This document shows positions 1-11,040 of a stretch of 64,000 nt of DNA, one piece after another. The stretch is from Sanderia malayensis. Lineage: Eukaryota; Cnidaria; Scyphozoa; Semaeostomeae; Pelagiidae. The position numbers and the translations under genes were made by a program. How positions within the stretch are numbered: position 1 is the stretch's first letter; every line of letters begins with the position of its first letter. The stretch covers positions 86,292 through 150,291 of the forward strand of contig RQOL01000688.1 in NCBI GenBank assembly GCA_013076295.1, in the 5' to 3' direction. The notes under the pieces are model-generated. The model was not told the DNA's origin and made no database searches. It saw nothing but the letters and a program-made list of their open reading frames with translations.

Positions 1-530
1 AACGTTATTACAGGTGAAACTAAGTAAAATACACATGCATTTGCTTTTTTTTAGTGATATTAACATTACTCGAAACTGATTGCCCATGAATCCACGTTAC
101 TACAGCTGAAACTAAGTAAAATACACATGCATTTGCGTGTTTTCAGTGATATTAACATTACTCCACACTAATTGCAGATGAATCCACGTTGTTACAGCTG
201 AAACGAAGTAAAATACACATGCATTTGCTTGTTTTCAGTGATATTAACATTACTCCACACTAATTGCACATGAATCCACGTTACTACAGCAGAAAATAAG
301 TAAAAAACACATGCATTTGCGTGTTTTCAGTGATGTTAACATTACTCCAAACTAATTGCAGATGAATCCACGTTGTTACAGCTGAAACGAAGTAAAATAC
401 ACATGCATTTGCTTGTTTTTAGGGATATTAACATTACTCCACGCTAATTGCACATGAATCCACGTTACTACAGCAGAAAATAAGTAAAATACACATGCAT
501 TTGCGTGTTTTCAGTGATATTTGCACTACT
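1..530 (+). repeat. Block repeated at 59126-59655
   Basis: The window opens with AACGTTATTACAGGTGAAAC, and the same series of variants follows at 59126: the rare GGTGAAAC, the GCTTTTTTTTAG tract, GAAACTGATTGCCCATG, and the alternating CAGCAGAAAATAAG and GCTGAAACGAAG monomers. The copies differ by small indels in T runs. Related versions also start near 37380, 46107 and 42640. The left end of this block lies outside the window. Confidence 0.8.
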
Positions 531-614
531 GCTTACTAATTGGATATGAATCCAGGTTATTACAGATAAAACTAAATAAAATACACATGCATTTGCTTGT
601 TTTCAGTGCTACTA

Positions 615-645
615 ACAGTACTGGAAAACTACTACTGCTTACTAA
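615..645. other. Out-of-register junction between monomer subtypes
   Basis: The monomer GTGCTACTAACAGTACTGG is normally followed by AAAACTAGTTCCACATG. Here it reads AAAACTACTACTGCTTACTA then ATTGCACATGAATCC, about 13-14 bp longer, partly repeating TACTG...TAC. The left part derives from the TACTAAC subtype and the right part from a monomer like CACTACTGCTTACTAATTGG near 526. It marks an illegitimate join rather than an in-phase exchange. All other copies of the GATGCC block (11646, 60147) have a normal monomer at this point. Confidence 0.7.
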
Positions 646-1084
646 TTGCACATGAATCCACGTTATTACAGATGCCACTAAATAAAATACACATGCATGT
701 GCTTGTTTTAATTAATATTAACAATGCTAAACCCTAATTGCACATGAATCCACGTTGTTACAGCTGAAACGAAGTAAAATACACATGCATTTGTTTGTTT
801 TCGGTGACATTAACATTACTGCACACTTATTGCACATGAATGCACGTTATTACAGCTGAAACTAAGTAAAGCACACATGCATTTGCTTCTTTTCAGTGAT
901 TTTAACATTACTGCACACTATTTGAACATGAATCTACGTTAATACAGTTGGAACTAATTAAAATACACATGCATTTGCTTGTTTTCAGTGATAATAACAT
1001 TATTGCACACTAATTGCACATGAATCCACGTTATTAGAGCTGAAACTAACTAAAATAGACATGCATTTGTTTGTTTGCATTGAT

Positions 1085-1176
1085 ATTAACATTACTGCAC
1101 ACAAATTGCACATGAATCCACGTTATTACAGCTCTAACTAAGTAAGAAAGACAGGCACTTGCGTGCTTTCAGTGAT
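1085..1176 (+). repeat. Monomer subtype with GAAAGACAGGCAC block
   Basis: A clearly diverged subtype in which the usual AAAATACACATGCATTTGCTTG part is replaced by AGAAAGACAGGCACTTGCGTG, and AGCTGAAAC by AGCTCTAAC. It recurs dozens of times (for example near 1970, 2340, 4270, 7340, 12170, 28590, 43920, 52670 and 57400). It is often followed by the GTAAGT-bearing subtype, so the pair behaves as a fixed element of the higher-order repeats. A later form has CACCTGCGCG in place of CACTTGCGTG, adding CpGs. It lacks the ATGCAT palindrome present in most monomers. Confidence 0.85.
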
Positions 1177-1268
1177 ATTAACACTACTGCACACTAATGG
1201 GACATGAGTCCACTTTATGACAGTTGAAAGTAAGTAAAATACACATGCATTTGCATGTTTTCAGTGAT
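1177..1268 (+). repeat. Monomer subtype with GTAAGT and octamer-like ATTTGCAT
   Basis: This 92-bp subtype carries ACATGAGTCCACTTTAT in place of ACATGAATCCACGTTAT, losing the single conserved CpG. It also has GAAAGTAAGTAAAA (GTAAGT at 1230-1235) and ATGCATTTGCATG (ATTTGCAT at 1249-1256) ahead of TTTTCAG. It recurs throughout the array (for example near 2410, 4330, 7770, 13240, 15170, 28650, 30870, 44000, 50990 and 60680). In the middle region a variant has GTAAGGAAAA instead. Whether any protein or splicing factor reads these motifs is unknown. Confidence 0.85.
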
Positions 1269-1636
1269 ATTAACATTACTGCAGAGTAATGGCACATGAA
1301 TACACGTTGTTACAGCAGAAACTAACTGAATTACACATGCATTTGTTATTTTGCAGTGACATTAACATTACTGCAAACTAATTGCTCATGAATGCACGTT
1401 ATTACAGCTGAAACTAAGTAAAGCACACATGCATTTGCTTCTTTTCAGTGATTTTAACATTACTGCACACTATTTGCACATGAATCCACTTTATTAGGGC
1501 TGAAACTAACTAAAATACACATGCATTTGCTTGTTTCCATTGCTATTAACATTACTAAACACTAATTGCACATGATTCGACGTTCTTAGAGCTGAAACTA
1601 ACTAAAATACACATGCATTTGTTTGTTTGCAGTGAT

Positions 1637-1728
1637 ATTAACATTACTGCACACTAATTGCACATGAATCCACGTTATTACAGCTGAAACTAAGTAAAAT
1701 ACACATGCATTTGTTTGCTTTCAGTGAC
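1637..1728 (+). repeat. Reference satellite monomer (consensus-like, 92 bp)
   Basis: This copy is a convenient type monomer. It starts at ATTAACATTACTGCACACTA and ends just before the next ATTAAC at 1729, giving exactly 92 bp. It contains one CpG (in CCACGTT), a central ATGCAT palindrome, and a pyrimidine-rich stretch ending in CAG near its end. Phase assignments elsewhere in this annotation take ATTAAC as position 1. The true start is arbitrary in a tandem array. Confidence 0.9.
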
Positions 1729-4672
1729 ATTAACATTGCTGCACACTAATTGCACATGAATCCACTTTATTAGGGCTGAAACTAACTAAAATACACATGC
1801 ATTTGCTTGTTTCCATTGCTATTAACATTACTAAACACTAATTGCACATGATTCGACGTTCTTAGAGCTGAAACTAACTAAAATACACATGCATTTGTTT
1901 GTTTGCAGTGATATTAACATTACTGCACACTAATTGCACATGAATCCACGTTATTACAGCTCTAACTAAGTAAGAAAGACAGGCACCTGCGCGTTTTCAG
2001 TGCTATTAACACTACTCCACACTAATTGGACATGAATCAACGTTATTACAGCTGAAAGTAAGTAAAATACACATGCATTTGCTTCTTTTTAGTGATATTA
2101 ACATTACTCGAAACTAATTGCACATGAATACACGTTATTACAGCTGAAACTAAGTAAAATATACATGCATTTGCTTGTTTCCATTGCTATTAACATTACT
2201 AAACACTAATTGCACATGATTCCACGTTATTAGAGCTGAAACTAACTAAAATACCCATGCATTTGTTTGTTTGCAGTGATATTAACATTACTGCACACTA
2301 ATTGCACATGAATCCACGTAATTACAGCTCTAACTAAGTAAGAAAGACAGGCACTTGCGTGTTTTCAGTGATAGTAACACTACTGCACACTTATTGCACA
2401 TGAGTCCACTTTATTACAGTTGAAAGTAAGTAAAATACACATGCATTTGCATGTTTTCAGTGATATTAACATTACTGCACAGTAATGGTACATGAACCCA
2501 CGTTGTTACACCTCAAACTAAGTAAAATACACATGCATTTGCTTGTTTTCAGTGATATTAACCTTACTGCACACTAATTGGACATGAATCTACGTTATTA
2601 CAGTTGGAACTAAGTAAAATATACATGCATTTGCTTGTTTTCAGTGATATTAACATTACTGTACACCAATTGCACATGAATCAACGTTATTACAGCTGAA
2701 ACTAAGTAAAATACACATGCATTTGCTTCTTTTTAGTGATATTAACATTACTCGAAACTAATTGCACATGAATACACGTTATTACAGCCGAAACTAAGTA
2801 AAATACACATGCATTTCCTTGTTTCCATTGCTATTAACATTACTAAACACTAATGGCACATGAGTCCACTTTATTACAGTTGAAAGTAAGTAAAATACAC
2901 ATGCATTTGCATGTTTTCAGGGATATTAACATTACTGCACAGTAATGGCACATGAATCCACGTTGTTACACCTCAAACTAAGTAAAATACACATGCATTG
3001 GCTTGTTTTCAGTGATATTAACATTAGTGTACACTAATTGGACATGAATCAACGTTATTACAGCTGAAACTAATTAAATTAAACATGCATTTGTTTGTTT
3101 GCAGTGATATTAACATTACTGCACACTTATTGCACATGAATCCACGTTAATACAGCTAATACTAAATATAATACACATGCATTTGCTTGTTTTCAGTGAT
3201 TTTAACATTACTGCACACTAATTGCACATGAATCTACGTTTTAACAGTTGGAACTAGGTAAAATACATATGCATTTACTTGTTTTCAGTAATCTTAACAC
3301 TGCTGAACAATAATTGCACATCAATCCACGTTATTACAGCTGAAACTAAGTAAAATACACATGCATTTGTTTGCTTTCAGTGACATTAACATTGCTGCAC
3401 ACTAATTGCACATGAATCCACGTTATTAGAGCTGAAACTAACTAAAATACACATGCATTTGTTTGTTTGCAGTGATATTAACATTACTGCACACTAATTG
3501 CACATGAATCCACGTTATTACAGCTCTAACTAAGTAAGAAAGACAGGCACCTGCGCGTTTTCAGTGCTATTAACACTACTGCACACTAATTGGACATGAA
3601 TCAACGTTATTACAGCTGAAACTAAGTAAAATACACATGCATTTGCTTCTTTTTAGTGATATTAACATTACTCGAAACTAATTGCACATGAATACACGTT
3701 ATTACAGCTGAAACTAAGTGAAATACACATGCATTTGCTTGTTTCTATTGCTATTAACATTACTAAACACTAATTGCACATGATTCCACGTTCTTAGAGC
3801 TGAAACTAACTAAAATACCCATGCATTTGTTTGTTTGCAGTGATATTAACATTACTGCACACTAATTGCACATGAATCCACGTTATTACAGCTCTAACTA
3901 AGTAAGAAAGACAGGCACCTGCGCGTTTTCAGTGCTATTAACACTACTGCACACTAATTGGACATGAATCAACGTTATTACAGCTGAAAGTAAGTAAAAT
4001 ACACATGCATTTGCTTCTTTTTAGTGATATTAACATTACTCGAAACTAATTGCACATGAATACACGTTATTACAGCTGAAACTAAGTAAAATACACATGC
4101 ATTTGCTTGTTTCCATTGCTATTAACATTACTAAACACTAATTGCACATGATTCCACGTTATTAGAGCTGAAACTAACTAAAATACCCATGCATTTGTTT
4201 GTTTGCAGTGATATTAACATTACTGCACACTAATTGCACATGAATCCACGTAATTACAGCTCTAACTAAGTAAGAAAGACAGGCACTTGCGTGTTTTCAG
4301 TGATATTAACACTACTGCACACTTATTGCACATGAGTCCACTTTCTTACAGTTGAAAGTAAGTAAAATACACATGCATTTGCATGTTTTCAGTGATATTA
4401 ACATTACTGCACAGTAATGGCACATGAATCCACGTTGTTACATCTCAAACTAAGTAAAATACACATGCATTTGCTTGTTTTCAGTGATATTAACCTTACT
4501 GCACACTAATTGCACACGATTCCACGTTATTAGAGCTTAAACTAACTAAAATACACATGCATTTGTTTGTTTGCAGTGATATTACCATTACTGCACACTA
4601 ATTGCACATGAATCCACGTTATTACAGCGGAAACTAAGTAAACTACACATGCATTTGCGTGTTTTCAGTGAT

Positions 4673-4857
4673 ATTAACACTACTGCACACTAATGGCACA
4701 TGAGTCCACTTTATTACAGATAAAACTAAATAATATACACATGCATTTCCTTGTTTTCAGTGCTACTAACATTACTGAAAAACTAGTTCCACATGAATTT
4801 ACGTTTTTACAGTTGGAACTAAGTTATATACATCTGCATGTACTTGTTTTCAGTGAT
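4673..4857 (+). repeat. Two-monomer module with TACTAAC and AACTAGTTCCACATG
   Basis: Two adjacent subtypes that nearly always travel together. The first (4673-4764) has CAGATAAAACTAAATAATAT. The second (4765-4857, 93 bp) begins in GTGCTACTAACATTACTG, then AAAAACTAGTTCCACATG, then AGTTGGAACTAAGTTATATAC. The module lacks an in-frame stop across both units, so a 61-codon open frame starting at ATG 4693 (or a 67-codon version starting at TTG in the related TGATATTTGCACTACTGC form, for example 5814) recurs at every copy: 8317, 9220, 10636, 16266, 17169, 18585, 21140, 23660, 29288, 31495, 33703, 41034, 44621, 46445, 53455, 56257, 58171, 58724, 59643 and 61574. The repeated frame reflects duplication of the DNA and I do not call it a gene. 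Confidence 0.85.
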
Positions 4858-5330
4858 ATTCACATTACTGCTCACTAATTGCAGATGAATCCACGTTGTT
4901 GCAGCTGAAACTAACTAAATTACGCATGCATTTGTTTGTTTGCAGTGATATTGACATTACTGCACACTAATTGGACATGAATCAACGTTATTACAGCTGA
5001 GACTAAGTAAAATACACATGCATGTACTTGTTTTCAGTGATATTAACATTACTGCCCACCAATTGCAGATGAATCCACGTTATTAGAGATGAAACTAAGT
5101 AAAATACGCATGCATTTGTCTGTTTCCATTGCTATTAACATTACTAAACACTAATTGCACATGATTCCACGTTATTAGAGCGGAAACTAACTAAAATACA
5201 TATGCATTTGTTTGTTTGCAGTGTTATTGACATTACTGCACACTAATTGCACATGAATCAACGTTATTACAGCTGAAACTAAGCTGAAACTGTTGCTACA
5301 GCAGTCTTCACATTGCAAATTTTTACAAAA

Positions 5331-5338
5331 TATAAAAG
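5331..5338 (+). promoter_or_regulatory. TATA-box-like TATAAAAG in the passenger
   Basis: TATAAAAG lies in an A-rich context about 54 bp upstream of the CpG-rich inverted repeat and is kept in all six passenger copies. It matches the general eukaryotic TATA-box consensus. In A-rich DNA such a match arises easily by chance, and there is no downstream gene in the window. I mark it only as a possible relic of the source of the passenger. Confidence 0.25.
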
Positions 5339-5391
5339 AAAGGGCATTAGCCAGAGAAATCATAACAATTGAAAAAGTATTTCAGACGAAA

Positions 5392-5416
5392 TTTTCGCGT
5401 GTTCCCAGCGCGAAAA
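5392..5416. other. CpG-rich inverted repeat (8-bp stem, 9-nt spacer) in the passenger
   Basis: TTTTCGCG is followed by TGTTCCCAG and then CGCGAAAA, a perfect 8-bp inverted repeat separated by 9 nt. It is intact in all six passenger copies (10214-10238, 18163-18187, 19579-19603, 20902-20926, 23238-23262). The right arm with its preceding G reads GCGCGAAA, whose reverse complement TTTCGCGC fits the known E2F/DP consensus TTTSSCGC. The left arm TTTCGCGT is one base off. With flanking ACG and GGCG the area has about seven or eight CpGs in 75 bp, against one per 92 bp in the satellite. Protein binding or a function is not shown by sequence alone. Confidence 0.75.
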
Positions 5417-8228
5417 ACACAAAGGCGAATGTTCACGACTTGCATTAACATTACTCCACACTAATTGCAGATGAATCCACGTTGTTACAGCTGAAACGAA
5501 GTAAAATACACATGCATTTGCTTGTTTTCAGTGATATTAACATTACTCCACACTAATTGCACATGAATCCACGTTACTACAGCAGAAAATAAGTAAAAAA
5601 CACATGCATTTGCGTGTTTTCAGTGATGTTAACATTACTCCACACTAATTGCAGATGAATCCACGTTGTTACAGCTGAAACGAAGTAAAATACACATGCA
5701 TTTGCTTGTTTTTAGGGATATTAACATTACTCCACGCTAATTGCACATGAATCCACGTTACTACAGCAGAAAATAAGTAAAATACACATGCATTTGCGTG
5801 TTTTCAGTGATATTTGCACTACTGCATACTAATTGGATATGAATCCAGGGTATTACAGATAAAACTAAATAAAATACACATGCATTTGCTTGTTTTCAGT
5901 GCTACTAACAATACTGGAAAACTAGTTCCACATGAATCTACGTCTTCACAGTTGGAACTAAGTTATATACATCTGCATGTACTTGTTTTCAGTGATATTA
6001 ACATTACTGCCCACTAATTGCACATGAATCCACGTTGTTACAGCTGAAACTAACTGAATTACACATGCATTGGTTTTTTTGCAGTGACATTAACATTACT
6101 GCAAACTAATTGTACATGAATCCACGTTATTACAGCTGAAATTAAATAAAATATATATGCACTTGCTTACTTGCAGGAATATTAACATTACTGAAAAACT
6201 AGTTCCACATGAATCTACGTCTTCACAGTTGGAACTAAGTTATATACATCTGCATGTACTTGTTTTCAGTGATATTAACATTACTGCCCACTAATTGCAG
6301 ATGAATCCACGTTATTAGTGATGAAACTAAGTAAAATAGCCAGGCATTTTTTGTTTTCATTGCTATTAACATTACTAAACACTAATTGCACATGATTCCA
6401 CGTTATTAGAGCCGAAACTAACCAAAATACACATGCTTTTGTTTGTTTGCAGGGATATTAACATTACTGCACAGTAATGGCACATGAATCCAAGTTGTTA
6501 CACCTCAAACTAAGTAAAATACACATGCATTGGCTTGTTTCCATTGCTATTAACATTACTAAACACTAATGGCACATGAGTCCACTTTATTACAGTTGAA
6601 AGTAAGTAAAATACACATGCATTTGCATGTTTTCAGGGATATTAACATTACTGCACAGTAATGGCACATGAATCCACGTTGTTACACCTCAAACTAAGTA
6701 AAATACACATGCATTGGCTTGTTTTCAGTGATATTAACATTAGTGTACACTAATTGGACATGAATCAACGTTATTACAGCTGAAACTAATTAAATTAAAC
6801 ATGCATTTGTTTGTTTGCAGTGATATTAACATTACTGCACACTTATTGCACATGAATCCACGTTAATACAGCTAATACTAAATATAATACACATGCATTT
6901 GCTTGTTTTCAGTGATTTTAACATTACTGCACACTAATTGCACATGAATCTACGTTTTAACAGTTGGAACTAGGTAAAATACATATGCATTTACTTGTTT
7001 TCAGTAATCTTAACACTGCTGAACAATAATTGCACATCAATCCACGTTATTACAGCTGAAACTAAGTAAAATACACATGCATTTGTTTGCTTTCAGTGAC
7101 ATTAACATTACTGCCCACTAATTGCAGATGAATCCACGTTATTAGTGATGAAACTAAGTAAAATACGCAGGCATTTGTTTGTTTTCTTTGCTATTAACAT
7201 TACTAAACACTAATTGCACATGATTCCACGTTCTTAGAGCTGAAACTAACTAAAATACCCATGCATTTGTTTGTTTGCAGTGATATTAACATTACTGCAC
7301 ACTAATTGCACATGAATCTACGTTATTACAGCTCTAACTAAGTAAGAAAGACAGGCACCTGCGCGTTTTCAGTGCTATTAACACTACTGCACACTAATTG
7401 GACATGAATCAACGTTATTACAGCTGAAAGTAAGTAAAATACACATGCATTTGCTTCTTTTTAGTGATATTAACATTACTCGAAACTAATTGCACATGAA
7501 TACACGTTATTACAGCTGAAACTAAGTAAAATACACATGCATTTGCTTGTTTCCATTGCTATTAACATTACTAAACACTAATTGCACATGATTCCACGTT
7601 ATTAGAGCTGAAACTAACTAAAATACCCATGCATTTGTTTGTTTGCAGTGATATTAACATTACTGCACACTAATTGCACATGAATCCACGTAATTACAGC
7701 TCTAACTAAGTAAGAAAGACAGGCACTTGCGTGTTTTCAGTGATAGTAACACTACTGCACACTTATTGCACATGAGTCCACTTTATTACAGTTGAAAGTA
7801 AGTAAAATACACAAGCATTTGCATGTTTTCAGTGATATTAACATTACTGCACAGTAATGGTACATGAATCCACGTTGTTACACCTCAAACTAAGTAAAAT
7901 ACACATGCATTTGCTTGTTTTCAGTGATATTAACCTTACTGCACACTAATTGGACATGAATCAACGTTATTACAGCTGAAACTAAGTAAAACTTGCATGC
8001 ATTTGCTTCTTTTCAGTGATTTTAACATTACTGCACACTATTTGCACATGAATCTACGTTATTACAGTTGGAACTAAGTAAAATATACATGCATTTGCTT
8101 GTTTTCAGTGATATTAACATTACTGTACACCAATTGCACATGAATCAACGTTATTACAGCTGAAACTAAGTAAAATACACATGCATTTGCTTCTTTTTAG
8201 TGATATTAACATTACTCGAAACTAATTG

Positions 8229-11040
8229 CACATGAATACACGTTATTACAGCGGAAACTAAGTAAACTACACATGCATTTGCGTGTTTTCAGTGATATTA
8301 ACACTACTGCACACTAATGGCACATGAGTCCACTTTATTACAGATAAAACTAAATAATATACACATGCATTTCCTTGTTTTCAGTGCTACTAACATTACT
8401 GAAAAACTAGTTCCACATGAATTTACGTTTTTACAGTTGGAACTAAGTTATATACATCTGCATGTACTTGTTTTCAGTGATATTCACATTACTGCTCACT
8501 AATTGCAGATGAATCCACGTTGTTGCAGCTGAAACTAACTAAATTACGCATGCATTTGTTTGTTTGCAGTGATATTGACATTACTGCACACTAATTGGAC
8601 ATGAATCAACGTTATTACAGCTGAGACTAAGTAAAATACACATGCATGTACTTGTTTACAGTGATATTAACATTACTGCCCACCAATTGCAGATGAATCC
8701 ACGTTATTAGAGATGAAACTAAGTAAAATACGCATGCATTTGTCTGTTTCCATTGCTATTAACATTACTAAACACTATTTGCACATGATTCCACGTTATT
8801 AGAGCGGAAACTAACTAAAATACATATGCATTTGTTTGTTTGCAGTGTTATTGACATTACTGCACACTAATTGCAGATGAATCCACGTTGTTACAGCTGA
8901 AACGAAGTAAAATACACATGCGTTTGCTTGTTTTCAGTGATATTAACATTACTCCACACTAATTGCACATGAATCCACGTTACTACAGCAGAAAATAAGT
9001 AAAAAACACATGCATTTGCGTGTTTTCAGTGATGTTAACATTACTCCACACTAATTGCAGATGAATCCACGTTGTTACAGCTGAAACGAAGTAAAATACA
9101 CATGCATTTGCTTGTTTTTAGGGATATTAACATTACTCCACGCTAATTGCACATGAATCCACGTTACTACAGCAGAAAATAAGTAAAATACACATGCATT
9201 TGCGTGTTTTCAGTGATATTTGCACTACTGCATACTAATTGGATATGAATCCAGGGTATTACAGATAAAACTAAATAAAATACACATGCATTTGCTTGTT
9301 TTCAGTGCTACTAACAGTACTGGAAAACTAGTTCCACATGAATCTACGTCTTCACAGTTGGAACTAAGTTATATACATCTGCATGTACTTGTTTTCAGTG
9401 ATATTAACATTACTGCCCACTAATTGCACATGAATCCACGTTGTTACAGCTGAAACTAACTGAATTACACATGCATTGGTTTTTTTGCAGTGACATTAAC
9501 ATTACTGCAAACTAATTGTACATGAATCCACGTTATTACAGCTGAAATTAAATAAAATATATATGCACTTGCTTACTTGCAGGAATATTAACATTACTGA
9601 AAAACTAGTTCCACACGAATCTACGTTATTACAGTTGGAACTAAGTAAAATACATCTGGATATACTTGTTTTCAGTGATATTCACATTACTGCTCACTAA
9701 TTGCAGATGAATCCACGTTGTTGCAGCTGAAACTAACTAAATTACGCATGCATTTGTTTGTTTGCAGTGATATTGACATTACTGCACACTAATTGGACAT
9801 GAATCAACGTTATTACAGCTGAAACTAAGTAAAATACACATGCATGTACTTGTTTTCAGTGATATTAACATTACTGCCCACTAATTGCAGATGAATCCAC
9901 GTTATTAGAGATGAAACTAAGTAAAATACGCATGCATTTGTCTGTTTCCATTGCTATTAACATTACTAAACACTAATTGCACATGATTCCACGTTATTAG
10001 AGCGGAAACTAACTAAAATACATATGCATTTGTTTGTTTGCAGTGTTATTGACATTACTGCACACTAATTGCACATGAATCAACGTTATTACAGCTGAAA
10101 CTAAGCTGAAACTGTTGCTACAGCAGTTTTCACATTGCAAATTTTTACAAAATATAAAAGAAAGGGCATTAGCCAGAGAAATCATAACAATTGAAAAAGT
10201 ATTTCAGACGAAATTTTCGCGTGTTCCCAGCGCGAAAAACACAAAGGCGAATGTTCACGACTTGCATTAACATTACTCCACACTAATTGCAGATGAATCC
10301 ACGTTGTTACAGCTGAAACGAAGTAAAATACACATGCATTTGCTTGTTTTCAGTGATATTAACATTACTCCACACTAATTGCACATGAATCCACGTTATT
10401 ACAGCAGAAAATAAGTAAAAAACACATGCATTTGCGTGTTTTCAGTGATGTTAACATTACTCCACACTAATTGCAGATGAATCCACGTTGTTACAGCTGA
10501 AACGAAGTAAAATACACATGCATTTGCTTGTTTTTAGGGATATTAACATTACTCCACGCTAATTGCACATGAATCCACGTTACTACAGCAGAAAATAAGT
10601 AAAATACACATGCATTTGCGTGTTTTCAGTGATATTTGCACTACTGCATACTAATTGGATATGAATCCAGGGTATTACAGATAAAACTAAATAAAATACA
10701 CATGCATTTGCTTGTTTTCAGTGCTACTAACAGTACTGGAAAACTAGTTCCACATGAATCTACGTCTTCACAGTTGGAACTAAGTTATATACATCTGCAT
10801 GTACTTGTTTTCAGTGATATTAACATTACTGCCCACTAATTGCACATGAATCCACGTTGTTACAGCTGAAACTAACTGAATTACACATGCATTGGTTTTT
10901 TTGCAGTGACATTAACATTACTGCAAACTAATTGTACATGAATCCACGTTATTACAGCTGAAATTAAATAAAATATATATGCACTTGCTTACTTGCAGGA
11001 ATATTAACATTACTGAAAAACTAGTTCCACATGAATCTAC
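8229..11040 (+). repeat. 2.8-kb block, left copy (repeat offset 7,949 bp)
   Basis: The stretch matches 16178-18989 at a constant offset of 7,949 bp. Landmarks 8317/16266, 9220/17169, the passenger 10106/18055 and 10636/18585 all give the same distance. Left of it the two sites differ (CGAAACTAATTGCACATGAATACACG here, TGCACACTAATTGC there). Right of it they part at CTACGTCTTCACAG versus CTACGTTATTACAG. It contains one passenger copy and three of the TACTAAC modules. Confidence 0.85.
10106..10265 (+). repeat. 160-bp non-satellite passenger segment, copy 2
   Basis: Same length and same left and right junctions as the copy at 5284. It differs from that copy by a substitution giving CAGCAGTTTTCAC instead of CAGCAGTCTTCAC. 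It belongs to the sequence group with ATTGCAAATTTTT, AGGGCATTAGCCAGAG and CAGACGAAATTTT. It lies inside the 2.8-kb block repeated 7,949 bp downstream, and its partner there is the copy at 18055. Confidence 0.92.

Larger units (their letters stand above)
641..1485 (+). repeat. 0.85-kb block repeated at 11662 and 60117
   Basis: About nine monomers, beginning with the GATGCC/AAACCCTAA module and ending with the TATTTGCACATGAATC monomer, occur in identical order at 11662-12506 (offset 11,021) and about 60117-60960 (offset 59,476). Landmark GCAGAGTAATGG sits at 1281, 12302 and 60756. The copies differ by few bases. After 1485 this copy jumps to CCACTTTATTAGGGC, whereas the other two continue alike, so the break is a recombination edge private to this copy. 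Confidence 0.82.
5284..5443 (+). repeat. 160-bp non-satellite passenger segment, copy 1
   Basis: At this point a satellite monomer breaks off after GCTGAAACTAAG, and 160 bp of unrelated sequence follow before the array resumes at ATTAACATTACTCC. The segment replaces about 34 bp of the monomer, so it shifts register. Its first 21 bp (CTGAAACTGTTGCTACAGCAG) still resemble satellite; the remaining ~139 bp do not. It contains an A-rich part with TATAAAAG (5331-5338) and a CpG-dense inverted repeat (5392-5416). No ORF, poly-A tail, terminal inverted repeat or target-site duplication characteristic of a transposon is seen. The left edge shows a near-tandem AGCTGAAACT-A-AGCTGAAACT duplication. Its origin is unknown. 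Confidence 0.92.

Noticed and set aside
729..737. Interstitial telomere tract
   Set aside because: Only a single AAACCCTAA per module is present, not a run of telomere repeats.
4693..4878. Family of 61-67-codon open frames repeated about twenty times on the plus strand
   Set aside because: They are the translation of the same two-monomer module each time it recurs. The 67-codon form needs a TTG start. 92 is not divisible by three, so the frame cannot persist, and there is no codon bias or domain. Similarity among copies is DNA-level duplication.
5390..5420. CENP-B box within the CpG-rich palindrome
   Set aside because: TTCGCGTGTTCCCAG and its reverse strand do not satisfy the NTTCGNNNNANNCGGGN core, and the satellite monomer has no TTCG...CGGG match either.
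5284..5443. Transposon or SINE insertion
   Set aside because: No terminal inverted repeats, target-site duplication, A-tail, Pol III boxes or coding sequence could be recognised, and all copies share one insertion phase. It is kept as a passenger of unknown origin.
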